Below, piece after piece: positions 36,948 to 44,745 of a stretch of 64,000 nucleotides of DNA (position 1 is the first letter of the stretch; each line of letters starts with the position of its first letter). The stretch is taken from assembly GCA_965216515.1 (NCBI GenBank), contig OZ244173.1, positions 1,922,001 to 1,986,000 of the forward strand. Direction: 5' to 3'. The stretch is from CAXMRP01 sp965216515. Lineage in GTDB: Bacteria > Pseudomonadota > Alphaproteobacteria > Rhizobiales > Afifellaceae. The translations under genes and the position numbers were made by a program. The notes under the pieces were generated by a model that was not told where the DNA came from, searched no databases, and saw only the letters and a program-made list of their open reading frames with translations.

Positions 36948-37286
36948 GGCGTTCGCCTTAGCAGAGAAATCTGTGGCCACGGATCTAAAATAAACGTCCC
37001 GCCGGCCCGGCCGGATTGGTATAGAAACAGATTTCCTGTGATTAGGGCATGACGCCGGATCCACTGTCAGGGCCAGGGCCAAACCAGGCCATTTGGGCTA
37101 ACGACCGAGCTTCAGGTTTTTGCTCTGAAGGCATGAGCATCCAAGACGTTCAGATTAGGGCGAAATCCTGCAAAATCATCCGAGAAGCGCGAAATTGGCT
37201 TAACTGGCGGGAAGCCAAGTCCGGAGAAAAAATCATTTTCTTTCAATTCCTTACAGTTTCGGAGCTTGGCGCAAAACCACGCTCCA

Positions 37287-37329
37287 GCTCATAGCCTGAC
37301 GGTCGCAGGTCAAATCCTGCCCCCGCAAC
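37287..37329 (+). repeat. Degenerate copy of the 3' half of tRNA-fMet (candidate att site)
   Basis: Forty-three bases align with 33275-33318 of the tRNA: identical except A-to-G and A-to-C changes in the anticodon arm and one missing T in the T loop. It covers the anticodon loop to the acceptor end, the usual core for integrases that use tRNA 3' ends. The lesions mean it cannot make a working tRNA. Confidence 0.85.
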
Positions 37330-37447
37330 AAAGACCATACGGGTATCATTTGACCATCTTGAAAGGCGGCGCTTTTCCCGGGCCAGCCATGACCTCTAAC
37401 CAGCCACCTGGAAGCCGCCAATTGCCCATTCGTCGGGCCGATTGATG

Positions 37448-37472
37448 GTCGCCGGCCTGTGTGGCCGGCGAC
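37448..37472 (+). terminator. Perfect hairpin, possible terminator
   Basis: GTCGCCGGCC (37448-37457) pairs perfectly with GGCCGGCGAC (37463-37472) around a TGTGT loop, followed by TTATTT. Orientation is plus strand, but no plus-strand gene ends nearby, so its role is unclear. Confidence 0.4.
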
Positions 37473-37652
37473 TTATTTGGTCGGCTTTCCTGTGCAAGCG
37501 ACCGCCGGACATGCCCTGTAGCCCCGCCCACACGGCTCAAACCGCCCCGGCCCCTTGTCCGCGCAGGTCGCCTCACCTGTCCGACCGCCGCAATCGCAGT
37601 CTGCCTGATCGGAGCGCGGGGCAAATGCCCCGCCTCCCCGATGCAAGCGGGC

Positions 37653-38411
37653 CTACCTGACCTTGCCGGGCAAACTCAGGTCTCCCGAAGCGACGTCAAA
37701 GACGTCCGTTACGCACAACAGCGGTGCGTGGGCATTTGCATGAACTCGAAGAGCCGATGTCACGCCATCGTAGGACGCACCGACGATCGCGTCTGCGTCG
37801 GCAATGGAAACGTTGATTTTGATTTCCGGGCCGTCGAACAGGGGTGAGAAGCCGGGGCTGTCAATGAACAGGGGCAGTCCGGGCCAGGTCGCCGGCATCT
37901 TCGGTGTCTCGCCCTCCGGAATATCGCAGACGCCAAGGGCGCCCGGACCGCATGCGTCGTTCGGCGTCAGAACCACCCAATGACTGTGCCATTCGGAGCC
38001 GTCGTTGCCCGGGTCCCCATCGCCATCCTCGTCAAACAAGGGGGTGTCGTCAAAATCGGGATGGCTCGTTGCCGCTAGAGCGAGAATGCCGGATTTCTCT
38101 TCAAAGCCGACGTCCTTGGGATCCAGCGATGTTGGCCAAACATACGAAAACACGGGGGCACCGGCCAGTTCGCCAACTGCGGGCGGCTTCTGCGAGCCGG
38201 CAATGCCGTTTGTTGTCATGTGAAACGTTATGACAACGCCTTCCCGGTGGACATGGGCGGCCAGAATGTCGAAGGCCGGCATCTTGCTGTCATCCGCGGC
38301 AGATCTGACTGCGTCCTGCTGATTGACTGCCTGGGATGTATGGTTTCCGTCAGCCAAAGCCAAATCGAGTGACAAGAGAAGCGCAGCCGCGCCCCAGAAC
38401 ATCGTGTTCAT
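37653..38411 (-). CDS. Secreted protein of unknown function, divergent from a MarR regulator
   Basis: The 252-residue protein has a Sec signal peptide (MNTMFWGAAALLLSLDLALA, cleavage near residue 20). I do not recognise the family. The mature part contains FDILAAHVHREGVVITFHMTTNG, a very acidic stretch DEDGDGDPGNDGSEWHSHW like a calcium-loop followed by a His-Trp-His group, and four cysteines, two of them in DACGPGALGVCDIPEG. The histidine and aspartate clusters suggest metal binding. AGGAGATTAAAA precedes ATG 38411; a longer frame to 38480 overlaps the regulatory repeats and is unlikely. It is transcribed away from the MarR gene through a gap with paired operators, so MarR probably controls it. 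Periplasmic or extracellular location is expected. Confidence 0.8.
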   Translation of the reverse strand: MNTMFWGAAALLLSLDLALADGNHTSQAVNQQDAVRSAADDSKMPAFDILAAHVHREGVVITFHMTTNGIAGSQKPPAVGELAGAPVFSYVWPTSLDPKDVGFEEKSGILALAATSHPDFDDTPLFDEDGDGDPGNDGSEWHSHWVVLTPNDACGPGALGVCDIPEGETPKMPATWPGLPLFIDSPGFSPLFDGPEIKINVSIADADAIVGASYDGVTSALRVHANAHAPLLCVTDVFDVASGDLSLPGKVR

Positions 38412-38432
38412 TTTTAATCTCCTATATGATAG

Positions 38433-38498
38433 TAGCGACTCGATATTATTAAGCTTTCCGGGTGCCTGTTGCAATAGCAATAGCGAGTCGATATTATA
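38433..38498. promoter_or_regulatory. Twin dyad operators in the divergent MarR promoter
   Basis: TAGCGACTCGATATTATT (38433-38450) and TAGCGAGTCGATATTATA (38481-38498) match at 16 of 18 positions. Each is itself a dyad, TAGCGA-N-TCGATA, with 5 of 6 paired positions, as expected for a MarR dimer site. The centres are 48 bases apart. The right-hand copy overlaps ATATTATA, a likely -10 element whose start point would fall at or near the MarR ATG. The left copy lies about 22 bases from the divergent start codon. Confidence 0.75.
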
Positions 38499-38503
38499 TC
38501 TGC

Positions 38504-39055
38504 ATGAAAAGCGAGGACACGCATCGGCTGGAAACGCTCATTGACCGGCTGAACCGCATTCTTGCGTCAGATGAATGGGCCGATGCGCTCAACCCGGCAC
38601 AGTGGACAGCCCTCGTTTATATTGCCCGCGCCAACCGGTTTTCGAGAGCGCCCTCTTATGTCGCCGAATACATGTGCGCCACGCGCGGAACCGTTTCGCA
38701 GACCCTCAAGGCGCTGGCCAAGAAAGGCCTGATTTCCGAGCTTCGTTCCGAAAAAGACAAAAGATCGCTTTCCTACTCGCTGACCGCATCGGGCCGGCAC
38801 CTTCTGAAACGCAGAACCAGCAGGGAAGAGCTGTTTGCGTCGCTGGACAGCGATACGTCAGTTCACCTTGCGAACGGACTGGAGGAGCTTCTTCGAGCAT
38901 CGATAAGGCGGCGGGGGATGAAAGCCTTCGGTGTCTGCAAGACTTGCAGGTACCACCGGCGGAAGCCCGGCGGCGGCTATTGTGAGTTGCTCAAGGAGCA
39001 ATTGTCGAACCGCGAGGCCGACCAGATATGCCACGAGTATGCCGAATCCGCTTGA
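38504..39055 (+). CDS. MarR family regulator with a C-terminal four-cysteine motif
   Basis: The 183-residue protein has a MarR winged helix: MCATRGTVSQTLKALAKKGLISEL (recognition helix near residues 57-80) and the wing RSEKDKRSLSYSLTASGRHLL. After residue 140 comes a tail not found in classic MarR proteins, with Cys145, Cys148, Cys160 and Cys176 spaced C-X2-C-X11-C-X15-C. That pattern could bind zinc or an Fe-S cluster. No ribosome site precedes ATG 38504, and a -10-like ATATTATA ends 6 bases before it, so the mRNA is probably leaderless. It likely represses itself and the divergent secreted-protein gene through the twin operators. Metal or redox sensing is inference. Confidence 0.85.
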   Translation: MKSEDTHRLETLIDRLNRILASDEWADALNPAQWTALVYIARANRFSRAPSYVAEYMCATRGTVSQTLKALAKKGLISELRSEKDKRSLSYSLTASGRHLLKRRTSREELFASLDSDTSVHLANGLEELLRASIRRRGMKAFGVCKTCRYHRRKPGGGYCELLKEQLSNREADQICHEYAESA

Positions 39056-39372
39056 ATATCTTGTCGGAATTCGCATGCAGGTTTGCATTCCCTGAGCGAG
39101 CGTTCTTCCGCATCGGTCAAGCCGGATTCAAACTCATAGCGTGGGACACGAGCCGGGATCCGGGGCGCGCACTGTGTTGATATGCCAGCTTGGGGCAAGT
39201 TGATTGCCCACCGTGGTTGAACGGCAAATATCGAAATGGCCTTTGGCCGGCCAATGTGGCGTCCCCGGGTTCCATCATTCGCCGAATGGCCGAACGATTC
39301 GCTAACGCCAAAAAAACACACGGGCGGCCTGTGGCCGCCCGTCTGCGCATCTGTCTCCAAATGAACCGGGGC
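39056..39372. other. Intergenic region between convergent genes
   Basis: The 317 bases between MarR and tctC hold a minus-strand terminator at 39310-39342. I see no gene in the remainder. Confidence 0.5.
39310..39342 (-). terminator. Intrinsic terminator of the FAD dehydrogenase-tctC operon
   Basis: On the minus strand ACGGGCGGCC (39342-39333) pairs perfectly with 39329-39320 around a 3-base loop and is followed after three bases by TTTTTTT (39316-39310). It lies 31 bases after the tctC stop codon. Confidence 0.88.
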
Positions 39373-40329
39373 TTACTTGGAGAAGTCGATTGTCGGCAAA
39401 AGCGCGGAAAAAAATGCGTCTTCCGCTTCGAGCACGCCCAGAAACTCCTCCGGGCCCGCGAAGTCGACCTCGACAAGCGCTTTGGATGCAAAGTCGGTGA
39501 AGGTGCTTCCGGTGGCCGATGCCTCGATCGCCGCTGCCAGGGTGGCAAGCACATTGTCGGGCGTTCCGGCCGGCGCCCAAAGGCCGATATTCGGCGGCAG
39601 GGCCAGTTCGATTCCCGCATCACGAAGCGTCGGCAGGTCGGGCGCCAGGCTCGTGCGCTCTTCTGAAAGCTGGGCCAGCGGAACCAGTTGGCCCGCCTCG
39701 CCGCGAGGAATAATCGCCGATGCAAATCCGAGCACCACATCGACCTCGCCGGCAATCGTCGCGGTAATGGCCGGCGTCACACCGCCAAACGGAATGTGGA
39801 ACATTTCGATCCCGGCGGCCTTGGCGATGGCTTCGGCGGCAATATGGGTCGCGCCTCCCGTGCCGGCGCTGCCATAACTGACTTTGCCTGGGTTCTCCTT
39901 GGCATAGGCCAGCATCTCATCGATGGTTGCGAACGGCGCACCCTTCCGTGCGGCGATTACGTTGGGGCCCACGGCCACCCGCGCGATCGGGATCAGGTCT
40001 CCAAATCCGTAGTTCAGTTCGCGCTGGTGCGGCGCCACGGTTTGCACCGAACTGACCGCCATCAGGATCGTGTATCCGTCGGCATCGGCATTGACGACTT
40101 CGGTCGCGCCGACCGTACCGCCAGCGCCCGGTTTGGTTTCAACGACAACGGGCTGGCCGAGCGCCTCCGACATATCCTCCGCAAGAGTGCGCGCCATCGT
40201 GTCGGTCGATCCGGGCGAATAGGGCACGATGATCGTCACGGCGCGTTCGGGAAAGCCTTCGGCGCTCGCCAGCGTGGCGCTCAGGCCGAGCGCCAGGCCG
40301 GCGAGAAGTGAGGGAATGCGAAATCTCAT
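39373..40329 (-). CDS. tctC: Tripartite tricarboxylate transporter substrate-binding protein (TctC/Bug family)
   Basis: The 318-residue protein has a Sec signal peptide (MRFRIPSLLAGLALGLSATLASA, cleavage near residue 23). The mature part shows the Bug fold marks: FPERAVTIIVPYSPGSTDTMARTLA, GQPVVVETKPGAGGTVG, and KVSYGSAGTGGATHIAAEA. TctC proteins capture di- or tricarboxylates and other acidic compounds for the TctAB channel. The GGAGGAAACC ribosome site sets the start at 40329. It lies 58 bases after the FAD dehydrogenase gene on the same strand, while tctB and tctA are on the opposite strand 2.4 kb away, a split arrangement. GntR sites upstream of the operon suggest repression until substrate appears. 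Confidence 0.93.
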   Translation of the reverse strand: MRFRIPSLLAGLALGLSATLASAEGFPERAVTIIVPYSPGSTDTMARTLAEDMSEALGQPVVVETKPGAGGTVGATEVVNADADGYTILMAVSSVQTVAPHQRELNYGFGDLIPIARVAVGPNVIAARKGAPFATIDEMLAYAKENPGKVSYGSAGTGGATHIAAEAIAKAAGIEMFHIPFGGVTPAITATIAGEVDVVLGFASAIIPRGEAGQLVPLAQLSEERTSLAPDLPTLRDAGIELALPPNIGLWAPAGTPDNVLATLAAAIEASATGSTFTDFASKALVEVDFAGPEEFLGVLEAEDAFFSALLPTIDFSK

Positions 40330-40387
40330 GGTTTCCTCCGTTTTGGATTGCGTGGTTCTCTCTGACCGCCGTTGCGTCCGAACGGCG

Positions 40388-41749
40388 TCAATTGGTGCGT
40401 TCTCCAGCGGCGGTGCGGCCTGCAATCAGCCCCAGGCCCAGCGCCGACAGCAGGCCGTTTCCGGACATGTAGCCGCCGCCGCCCGAACGGCCGCTGACGC
40501 CCATGGCCGCCCCGCCGCCGGCATAAAGGCCCGGAATCGGCCGGTTGTCGGTGTCGAGCACGCGGGCGTTCGCAGAGACTTTCAGCCCGCCTTGGGTGTG
40601 AAACAGCGCCGGTTCGATTTGCGTTGCGCAAAGCGGACCGCAAAGCGGGCCATCGCCCCAGTCCACGCGCCCGAACCGGTCTGCACGATCCCCGCGCGCG
40701 CCGGCGCCGGCTTCGGCGAACGTGGCGGCCAGAATATCTCCCGGTACGCCAATCTGCCCCGCGAGCGCGTGGATATCCGGCGCCGTCTTGGCGACACCGA
40801 ACGCGCAGGCTTCGGCAAATTGCGGTTGGCCGGCTGCAACGTCATCGCGGATGGATGCGTCATAGATCATGTAAAAGGGCCCGGAACCGGCAAACTCGAT
40901 GTCGGCAAAACCGGAATAGCCAAGTGTCTCGTCACCCAAACGCTGTCCGTCGCGATCGACGATAAACCCGCCGCGTTCGATCAGCGTCCACGTCATCAGC
41001 GCTCCGGTTTTGACGCTCAGCGCGGCATGGCCCTGATAGGCCGCCATGTTGCCCATGGCCGCACCGATTTCACGGCCCCATGCGATAGCCTCGCCGGTGC
41101 TGTTCGGCGATCCGCCATATGTGGCGTTGGCGGCCGACGGGCAATGATCGGCCAGAAGGCCGGATGCGGCGCCGAATCCGTTGCATGCCAGGATCACGGC
41201 ATGCGCGTCGATCCGGTCTTCGCCCGCCCGCGCACCGGAAATGCGCCCGCCGGCGCTGACAAGCCCGGTTGCCGGACAACCAAGGGCGAGCGGGATGTCG
41301 CGGTCCCGAACCGCGGCGGCAAGGTCGTCGAGCAGATCGGCACCACGTCGCGAGGGCGGCGCATGAAGGCGGTAAGTGGTGTGCCCGACATGCTTGTAGG
41401 TGGTGATCAGATCGAGTGTGACGCCACAATCAACAAGGAAGTCGACCAGCGCACTGGAAGTTTCGGCAAGGACGTCGACCAGCGCATCTGCATCATGCGC
41501 GCCGGCAGTTGACCGCAGATCGCGAGCAAACAACGCCGCGCTGTCGGCAATGCCGGCCGATTCCTGGAACCGGGTCGAAGCCGCCGGAATGGATCCGCTT
41601 GACAGTGCGGTGTTGCCGCCCAGCGAATGCGCCTTTTCCACAATGGCGACATCAACCCCAGCCTCATGGGCCGCCAGCGCGGCGACCAGGCCGCAGGCGC
41701 CCGCGCCGATCACCAGCACATCGAACGAAGGTGAATGTTCCTCAGTCAT
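40388..41749 (-). CDS. FAD-dependent dehydrogenase, fumarate reductase/TcuA-like flavoprotein family
   Basis: The 453-residue protein is an FAD_binding_2 flavoprotein: FDVLVIGAGACGLVAALAA at residues 9-27 with the GxGxxG dinucleotide motif, EKAHSLGGNTALSSGSIPAA, and the C-terminal GLYAGGGAAMGVSGRSGGGGYM. Relatives are fumarate reductases, 3-ketosteroid dehydrogenases and tricarballylate dehydrogenase TcuA, which oxidises tricarballylate to cis-aconitate. The context with TctCBA, an aconitase-like protein and an isocitrate-lyase-family enzyme makes a TcuA-like role attractive. No electron-transfer partner gene is visible. ATG 41749 lacks a strong ribosome site; a longer frame to 41818 would run close to the operator at 41824. 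Confidence 0.82.
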   Translation of the reverse strand: MTEEHSPSFDVLVIGAGACGLVAALAAHEAGVDVAIVEKAHSLGGNTALSSGSIPAASTRFQESAGIADSAALFARDLRSTAGAHDADALVDVLAETSSALVDFLVDCGVTLDLITTYKHVGHTTYRLHAPPSRRGADLLDDLAAAVRDRDIPLALGCPATGLVSAGGRISGARAGEDRIDAHAVILACNGFGAASGLLADHCPSAANATYGGSPNSTGEAIAWGREIGAAMGNMAAYQGHAALSVKTGALMTWTLIERGGFIVDRDGQRLGDETLGYSGFADIEFAGSGPFYMIYDASIRDDVAAGQPQFAEACAFGVAKTAPDIHALAGQIGVPGDILAATFAEAGAGARGDRADRFGRVDWGDGPLCGPLCATQIEPALFHTQGGLKVSANARVLDTDNRPIPGLYAGGGAAMGVSGRSGGGGYMSGNGLLSALGLGLIAGRTAAGERTN

Positions 41750-41823
41750 AGTTGAGAATGCCCACGCTCGCCGGAATCCGGTTTTCGGTGTCGGACACCG
41801 GCTCAAGCATCCGACCATTCACT

Positions 41824-41868
41824 AAGTGTTGACACTATAGGAAGCGAACATGACACTCTGTCAACAGT
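41824..41868 (-). promoter_or_regulatory. Promoter of the FAD dehydrogenase-tctC operon with two GntR-type operators
   Basis: Minus-strand TTGACA (41864-41859) and TATAGT (41839-41834) lie 19 bases apart. The -35 sits inside CTGTTGACAG (41858-41867 read in reverse), and the -10 borders AGTGTCAACACTT (41836-41824). The second site matches the palindrome upstream of the aconitase operon at 13 consecutive bases. Binding of a repressor would block both promoter elements. Confidence 0.7.
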
Positions 41869-41869
41869 T

Positions 41870-42095
41870 TTTGTGAATTGCTGGTCGTGTTTCCATACGC
41901 TGGGGCCGCTTGATTCAAGAGAGCTGGAATCTCAGAAATTACATAACTATATGTTTTTCCTAATAAAATAAATTTGCATTCACAAATTCTCAGATGGAAA
42001 GTCATTTTTCAAATTTCCAAAAGTATTGACAGTTTGAGAATTCGTGCGAAACACATGATGGTTTGGTCAACAGGTAGGCGCGCGATTGGACATCC
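41870..42095. other. AT-rich intergenic stretch before the SDR pseudogene
   Basis: This is one of the most AT-rich pieces of the window (41940-42060). It contains a further operator-like AAGTATTGACAGT at 42021-42033, and GGTCAACAGG near 42065. It may be the promoter region for the former SDR gene plus tctBA. Confidence 0.5.
42021..42033 (+). promoter_or_regulatory. GntR-type operator variant upstream of the SDR-tctBA unit
   Basis: AAGTATTGACAGT differs from the site AAGTGTTGACACT at two positions. It overlaps TTGACA (42025-42030), a possible -35 for plus-strand transcription into the SDR remnant and tctBA. Confidence 0.5.
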
Positions 42096-42724
42096 ATGCA
42101 ACACCCTTCTCCCATCATTCCGCCGCGGGCTGTCGTGGTAACGGGCTTGAGATTGGGCATCGGGCCGGCCGATGCAAAATCGCTGCCGGGGGTGAAATCG
42201 AACGCTGTGGGCATCGACTTCGCAACGCCGCCCGATCTTCACCGTCGCCATGAGCACGGTTGCGCCGGGCCTTCGGCATGTACCGGCGTCCGCGCGGCCG
42301 CTGCCGAACCGGCGTTGCAATGCCATCGTGCATGCCGCGGGCCTCATGCGGGCCGAGATCAATCGGGACATCGCGCGATCGCCGGCAGTGCGGGTGCCGC
42401 CACCGACCAGGTCCGATCGAGACTTTCGTATCGTTGTTTTGGCGAGCCGGACGTACCGGGGGCGGCAGCACGGCGCTCCGTTTGGTGGCGGTGACCGCGA
42501 TGGAGCGCGGGATCAGATTGATTGCCATTGCGCCGGGCCCTGTCAGAACAGGGCAGGCGACCGGTCCCAACCGCACCGATGCAGCGATTGCATTACCGCC
42601 GAGGGGGCGCTTGATTGCGCCCGCAAAGGTCGCGTCGACGATGTTGATCCGGCTTTCGGATGCGCCAGGCGCCGTCACCGGGCAGGCACCGCGGCAATAC
42701 GGCGGGCCATTATTGGCACCGTGA
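42096..42724 (+). pseudogene. Frameshifted short-chain dehydrogenase/reductase (SDR) remnant
   Basis: Pieces of an SDR appear in order but in three frames. RAVVVTGLRLGIG, the dinucleotide loop, is in the frame of 42096. NAIVHAAGLMRAEI, corresponding to the NNAG region, is in the frame of 42250. MERGIRLIAIAPGPVRTG with GRLIAPAKVASTMLIRLSD and GAVTGQ, the typical SDR C-terminal half, is in the frame of 42260. At least two frameshifts and loss of the YxxxK region leave no complete product. SDRs are common companions of tct genes and would have oxidised or reduced a hydroxy acid. Its loss may have changed the pathway's substrate range. A sequencing error is possible but two separate shifts argue for decay. 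Confidence 0.8.
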
Positions 42725-42755
42725 TCCATCACCGCGCCACAACAGGGGGCCAACC

Positions 42756-43196
42756 ATGAAACGCTTTGATCGCAACGAGATCATCGCCGCGCTGTCGATG
42801 ATGGCATTCGGCTTCATCTGGCTGGCAATCGGTCAGGGCTACGCGATGGGCAACAGCGTACGCATCGGCGCCGGCGTTTTTGCGGTGGCGCTGAGCCTGA
42901 TCTTCATTGCCCTGTGCGGCGTACTGGTCCTGCAGGCGCGCGGCGCCGAGCATCGTCCTTTTGGGTTTCAGGCCCGGCCGATGGCACTCGTTCTGGGCGG
43001 CATCCTGTTCTGGGCGCTGACGGTCGATGTTATTGGCTTTCTACCGGCGACGATCGTTCTCATGGTGTCGTGCGCCCGCGCCGAACGCGCGAGCACCTGG
43101 CGATCCACGCTCGTGCTGACCGTCGGCGTTTGCACCTTCGGTTATGTGGTCTTCATCGAAGGCCTGAACATTCCGCTTTCGGTCATCGGGGAGTGA
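42756..43196 (+). CDS. tctB: Tripartite tricarboxylate transporter small membrane protein (TctB)
   Basis: The 146-residue protein has four hydrophobic segments, the usual TctB layout, starting with IIAALSMMAFGFIWLAIGQGY, and the short basic turn ARAERASTW between helices 3 and 4. It forms a small subunit of the TTT channel with TctA. The ATG at 42756 follows CAGGGGGCCAACC. It ends four bases before tctA, so the pair is co-translated. Confidence 0.9.
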   Translation: MKRFDRNEIIAALSMMAFGFIWLAIGQGYAMGNSVRIGAGVFAVALSLIFIALCGVLVLQARGAEHRPFGFQARPMALVLGGILFWALTVDVIGFLPATIVLMVSCARAERASTWRSTLVLTVGVCTFGYVVFIEGLNIPLSVIGE

Positions 43197-43200
43197 TGCC

Positions 43201-44709
43201 ATGGATCTGATCGCCGGCCTCTCGCTCGGTTTCGAGACAGCACTGTCGCCCGTCGCTCTGATTTTCTGCTTTTTCGGCGTCAGCATCGGCATGTTCATCG
43301 GCGTTCTGCCGGGCATCGGGCCGCTTGCCGCCGTCGCGATGATCCTGCCCGTCACCTATCATCTGGATGCATCGAGCGCGCTCATCATGTTGGCCGGCAT
43401 TTTCTATGGCGCCCAGTATGGCGGCTCCACGGCGTCCATTCTGCTCAACCTTCCCGGGACGTCGACCACGGCCGTCACGGCGATCGACGGCTATCCGATG
43501 GCCCAGCAGGGCCGGGCGGGCGTGGCCCTGTTCATCACGACTATCACCTCCTTTTTCGGCGGATGTCTGGCGATCGTCCTTTTGATGAGTTTTGCACCGG
43601 CACTGGGCGCCATGGCGCTGAAATTCTCGTCGGCGGAATATTTCTCCATCATGCTTCTGGGCCTGATTGCCGCGGCGACGATGTCGCTCGGCAGCCCCGT
43701 CAAGGGCGTCATCTCGGTCGTCGCAGGTCTCATGCTCGCCATGGTGGGCATGGACACGACTTCCGGCGAGTTGCGCTACACGTTCGGCATTCTCGAACTC
43801 CAGGACGGGCTCAATCTTGTCGCCATGGCCATGGGCCTGTTCGGCGTCGCCGAGATCTTGCGCAATACCGGCACGGCTGAGCGTGACACCTCCACGCTCC
43901 AGAAAGTGCGGTTCAGGGATCTGATGCCGACCCGTGCCGATCTGCGCCAATGCTGGAAACCGGCATTGCGCGGCGCCGGTATCGGTTCGTTCATCGGTGT
44001 TTTGCCCGGCGCCGGGCCGACGCTGGCGGCATTCCTGGCCTATGCGGCGGAAAAGCGGGTCGCCAGGGACCCCAGCCGGTTCGGCCGCGGCGCGATCGAA
44101 GGGATATCTGCGCCCGAGGCGGCCAACAATGCTTCCACCCAGGCCGCCTTCATTCCGACACTTGCCCTGGGCATTCCCGGCGATGCGGCGATGGCCGTCC
44201 TGCTTGGCGCCATGATGATCCACGGCATCCAGCCACGGCCCGAGTTTTTCACGCTCCATGCCGACCTGTTCTGGGGACTGGTGGTCAGCTTCTGGATCGG
44301 CAACCTGATGCTCCTGGTGCTTAACATTCCGCTCATCGGCATCTGGGTTCGCATTCTCACGGTACCCAAAAAACTGCTGTTTCCCGCCGTCATCTTCTTC
44401 ATTTGCGTCGGCGTCTACAGCGTCAACAACAATCCCTTCGACGTGCTGATGGTGATCGTGTTCGGCCTGGTGGGCTACGTCATGAACGCCTTCCAGTATC
44501 CGACGGCGCCGCTTCTGATGGGATTCATCCTCGGGCCGCTTGTCGAGCAGCATTTCCGGCGCGCCTTGCTGTTTTCGCGCGGCGACCTGACAACCTTCAT
44601 CGATCGGCCGATCAGTGCCGCCTTTCTGGCAGCCAGTTTGCTGTTGCTGCTGACGATGGCGTTGCCGCTGATCAAGAAGCTCACCGCATACGAGGCGACG
44701 CGGAGCTGA
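43201..44709 (+). CDS. tctA: Tripartite tricarboxylate transporter large permease (TctA)
   Basis: The 502-residue protein has about 12 membrane helices and the two TctA hallmark segments: GVLPGIGPLAAVAMILPVTY near residue 36, and GVLPGAGPTLAAFLAYAAEKR near 266, the inverted-repeat substrate loops. FYGAQYGGSTASILLNLPGT and NASTQAAFIPTLALGIPGDAAMAVLLGA are also diagnostic. It performs the uptake step, driven by the ion gradient, using substrate delivered by TctC. It ends 36 bases before the convergent lyase gene. Confidence 0.95.
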   Translation: MDLIAGLSLGFETALSPVALIFCFFGVSIGMFIGVLPGIGPLAAVAMILPVTYHLDASSALIMLAGIFYGAQYGGSTASILLNLPGTSTTAVTAIDGYPMAQQGRAGVALFITTITSFFGGCLAIVLLMSFAPALGAMALKFSSAEYFSIMLLGLIAAATMSLGSPVKGVISVVAGLMLAMVGMDTTSGELRYTFGILELQDGLNLVAMAMGLFGVAEILRNTGTAERDTSTLQKVRFRDLMPTRADLRQCWKPALRGAGIGSFIGVLPGAGPTLAAFLAYAAEKRVARDPSRFGRGAIEGISAPEAANNASTQAAFIPTLALGIPGDAAMAVLLGAMMIHGIQPRPEFFTLHADLFWGLVVSFWIGNLMLLVLNIPLIGIWVRILTVPKKLLFPAVIFFICVGVYSVNNNPFDVLMVIVFGLVGYVMNAFQYPTAPLLMGFILGPLVEQHFRRALLFSRGDLTTFIDRPISAAFLAASLLLLLTMALPLIKKLTAYEATRS

Positions 44710-44745
44710 AGCGCGCGCCGGCCGAACCGGCCTTCATCGGATGGA

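Larger units (their letters stand above)
36948..37652. other. Intergenic region containing the duplicated tRNA-fMet 3' half
   Basis: The 705 bases contain no credible gene. An open frame at 37049-37294 has no ribosome site and runs into the tRNA fragment. Notable contents are the tRNA fragment (37287-37329) and a strong hairpin (37448-37472). Confidence 0.55.

Noticed and set aside
37049..37294. Plus-strand frame of 81 codons ending in the tRNA fragment
   Set aside because: No ribosome site or recognisable motif; it runs into the tRNA-derived repeat.
42250..42759. Plus-strand frame of 169 codons before tctB
   Set aside because: It contains only the middle part of the SDR remnant; the rest of the motifs are in other frames, so it is part of a pseudogene, not a gene.
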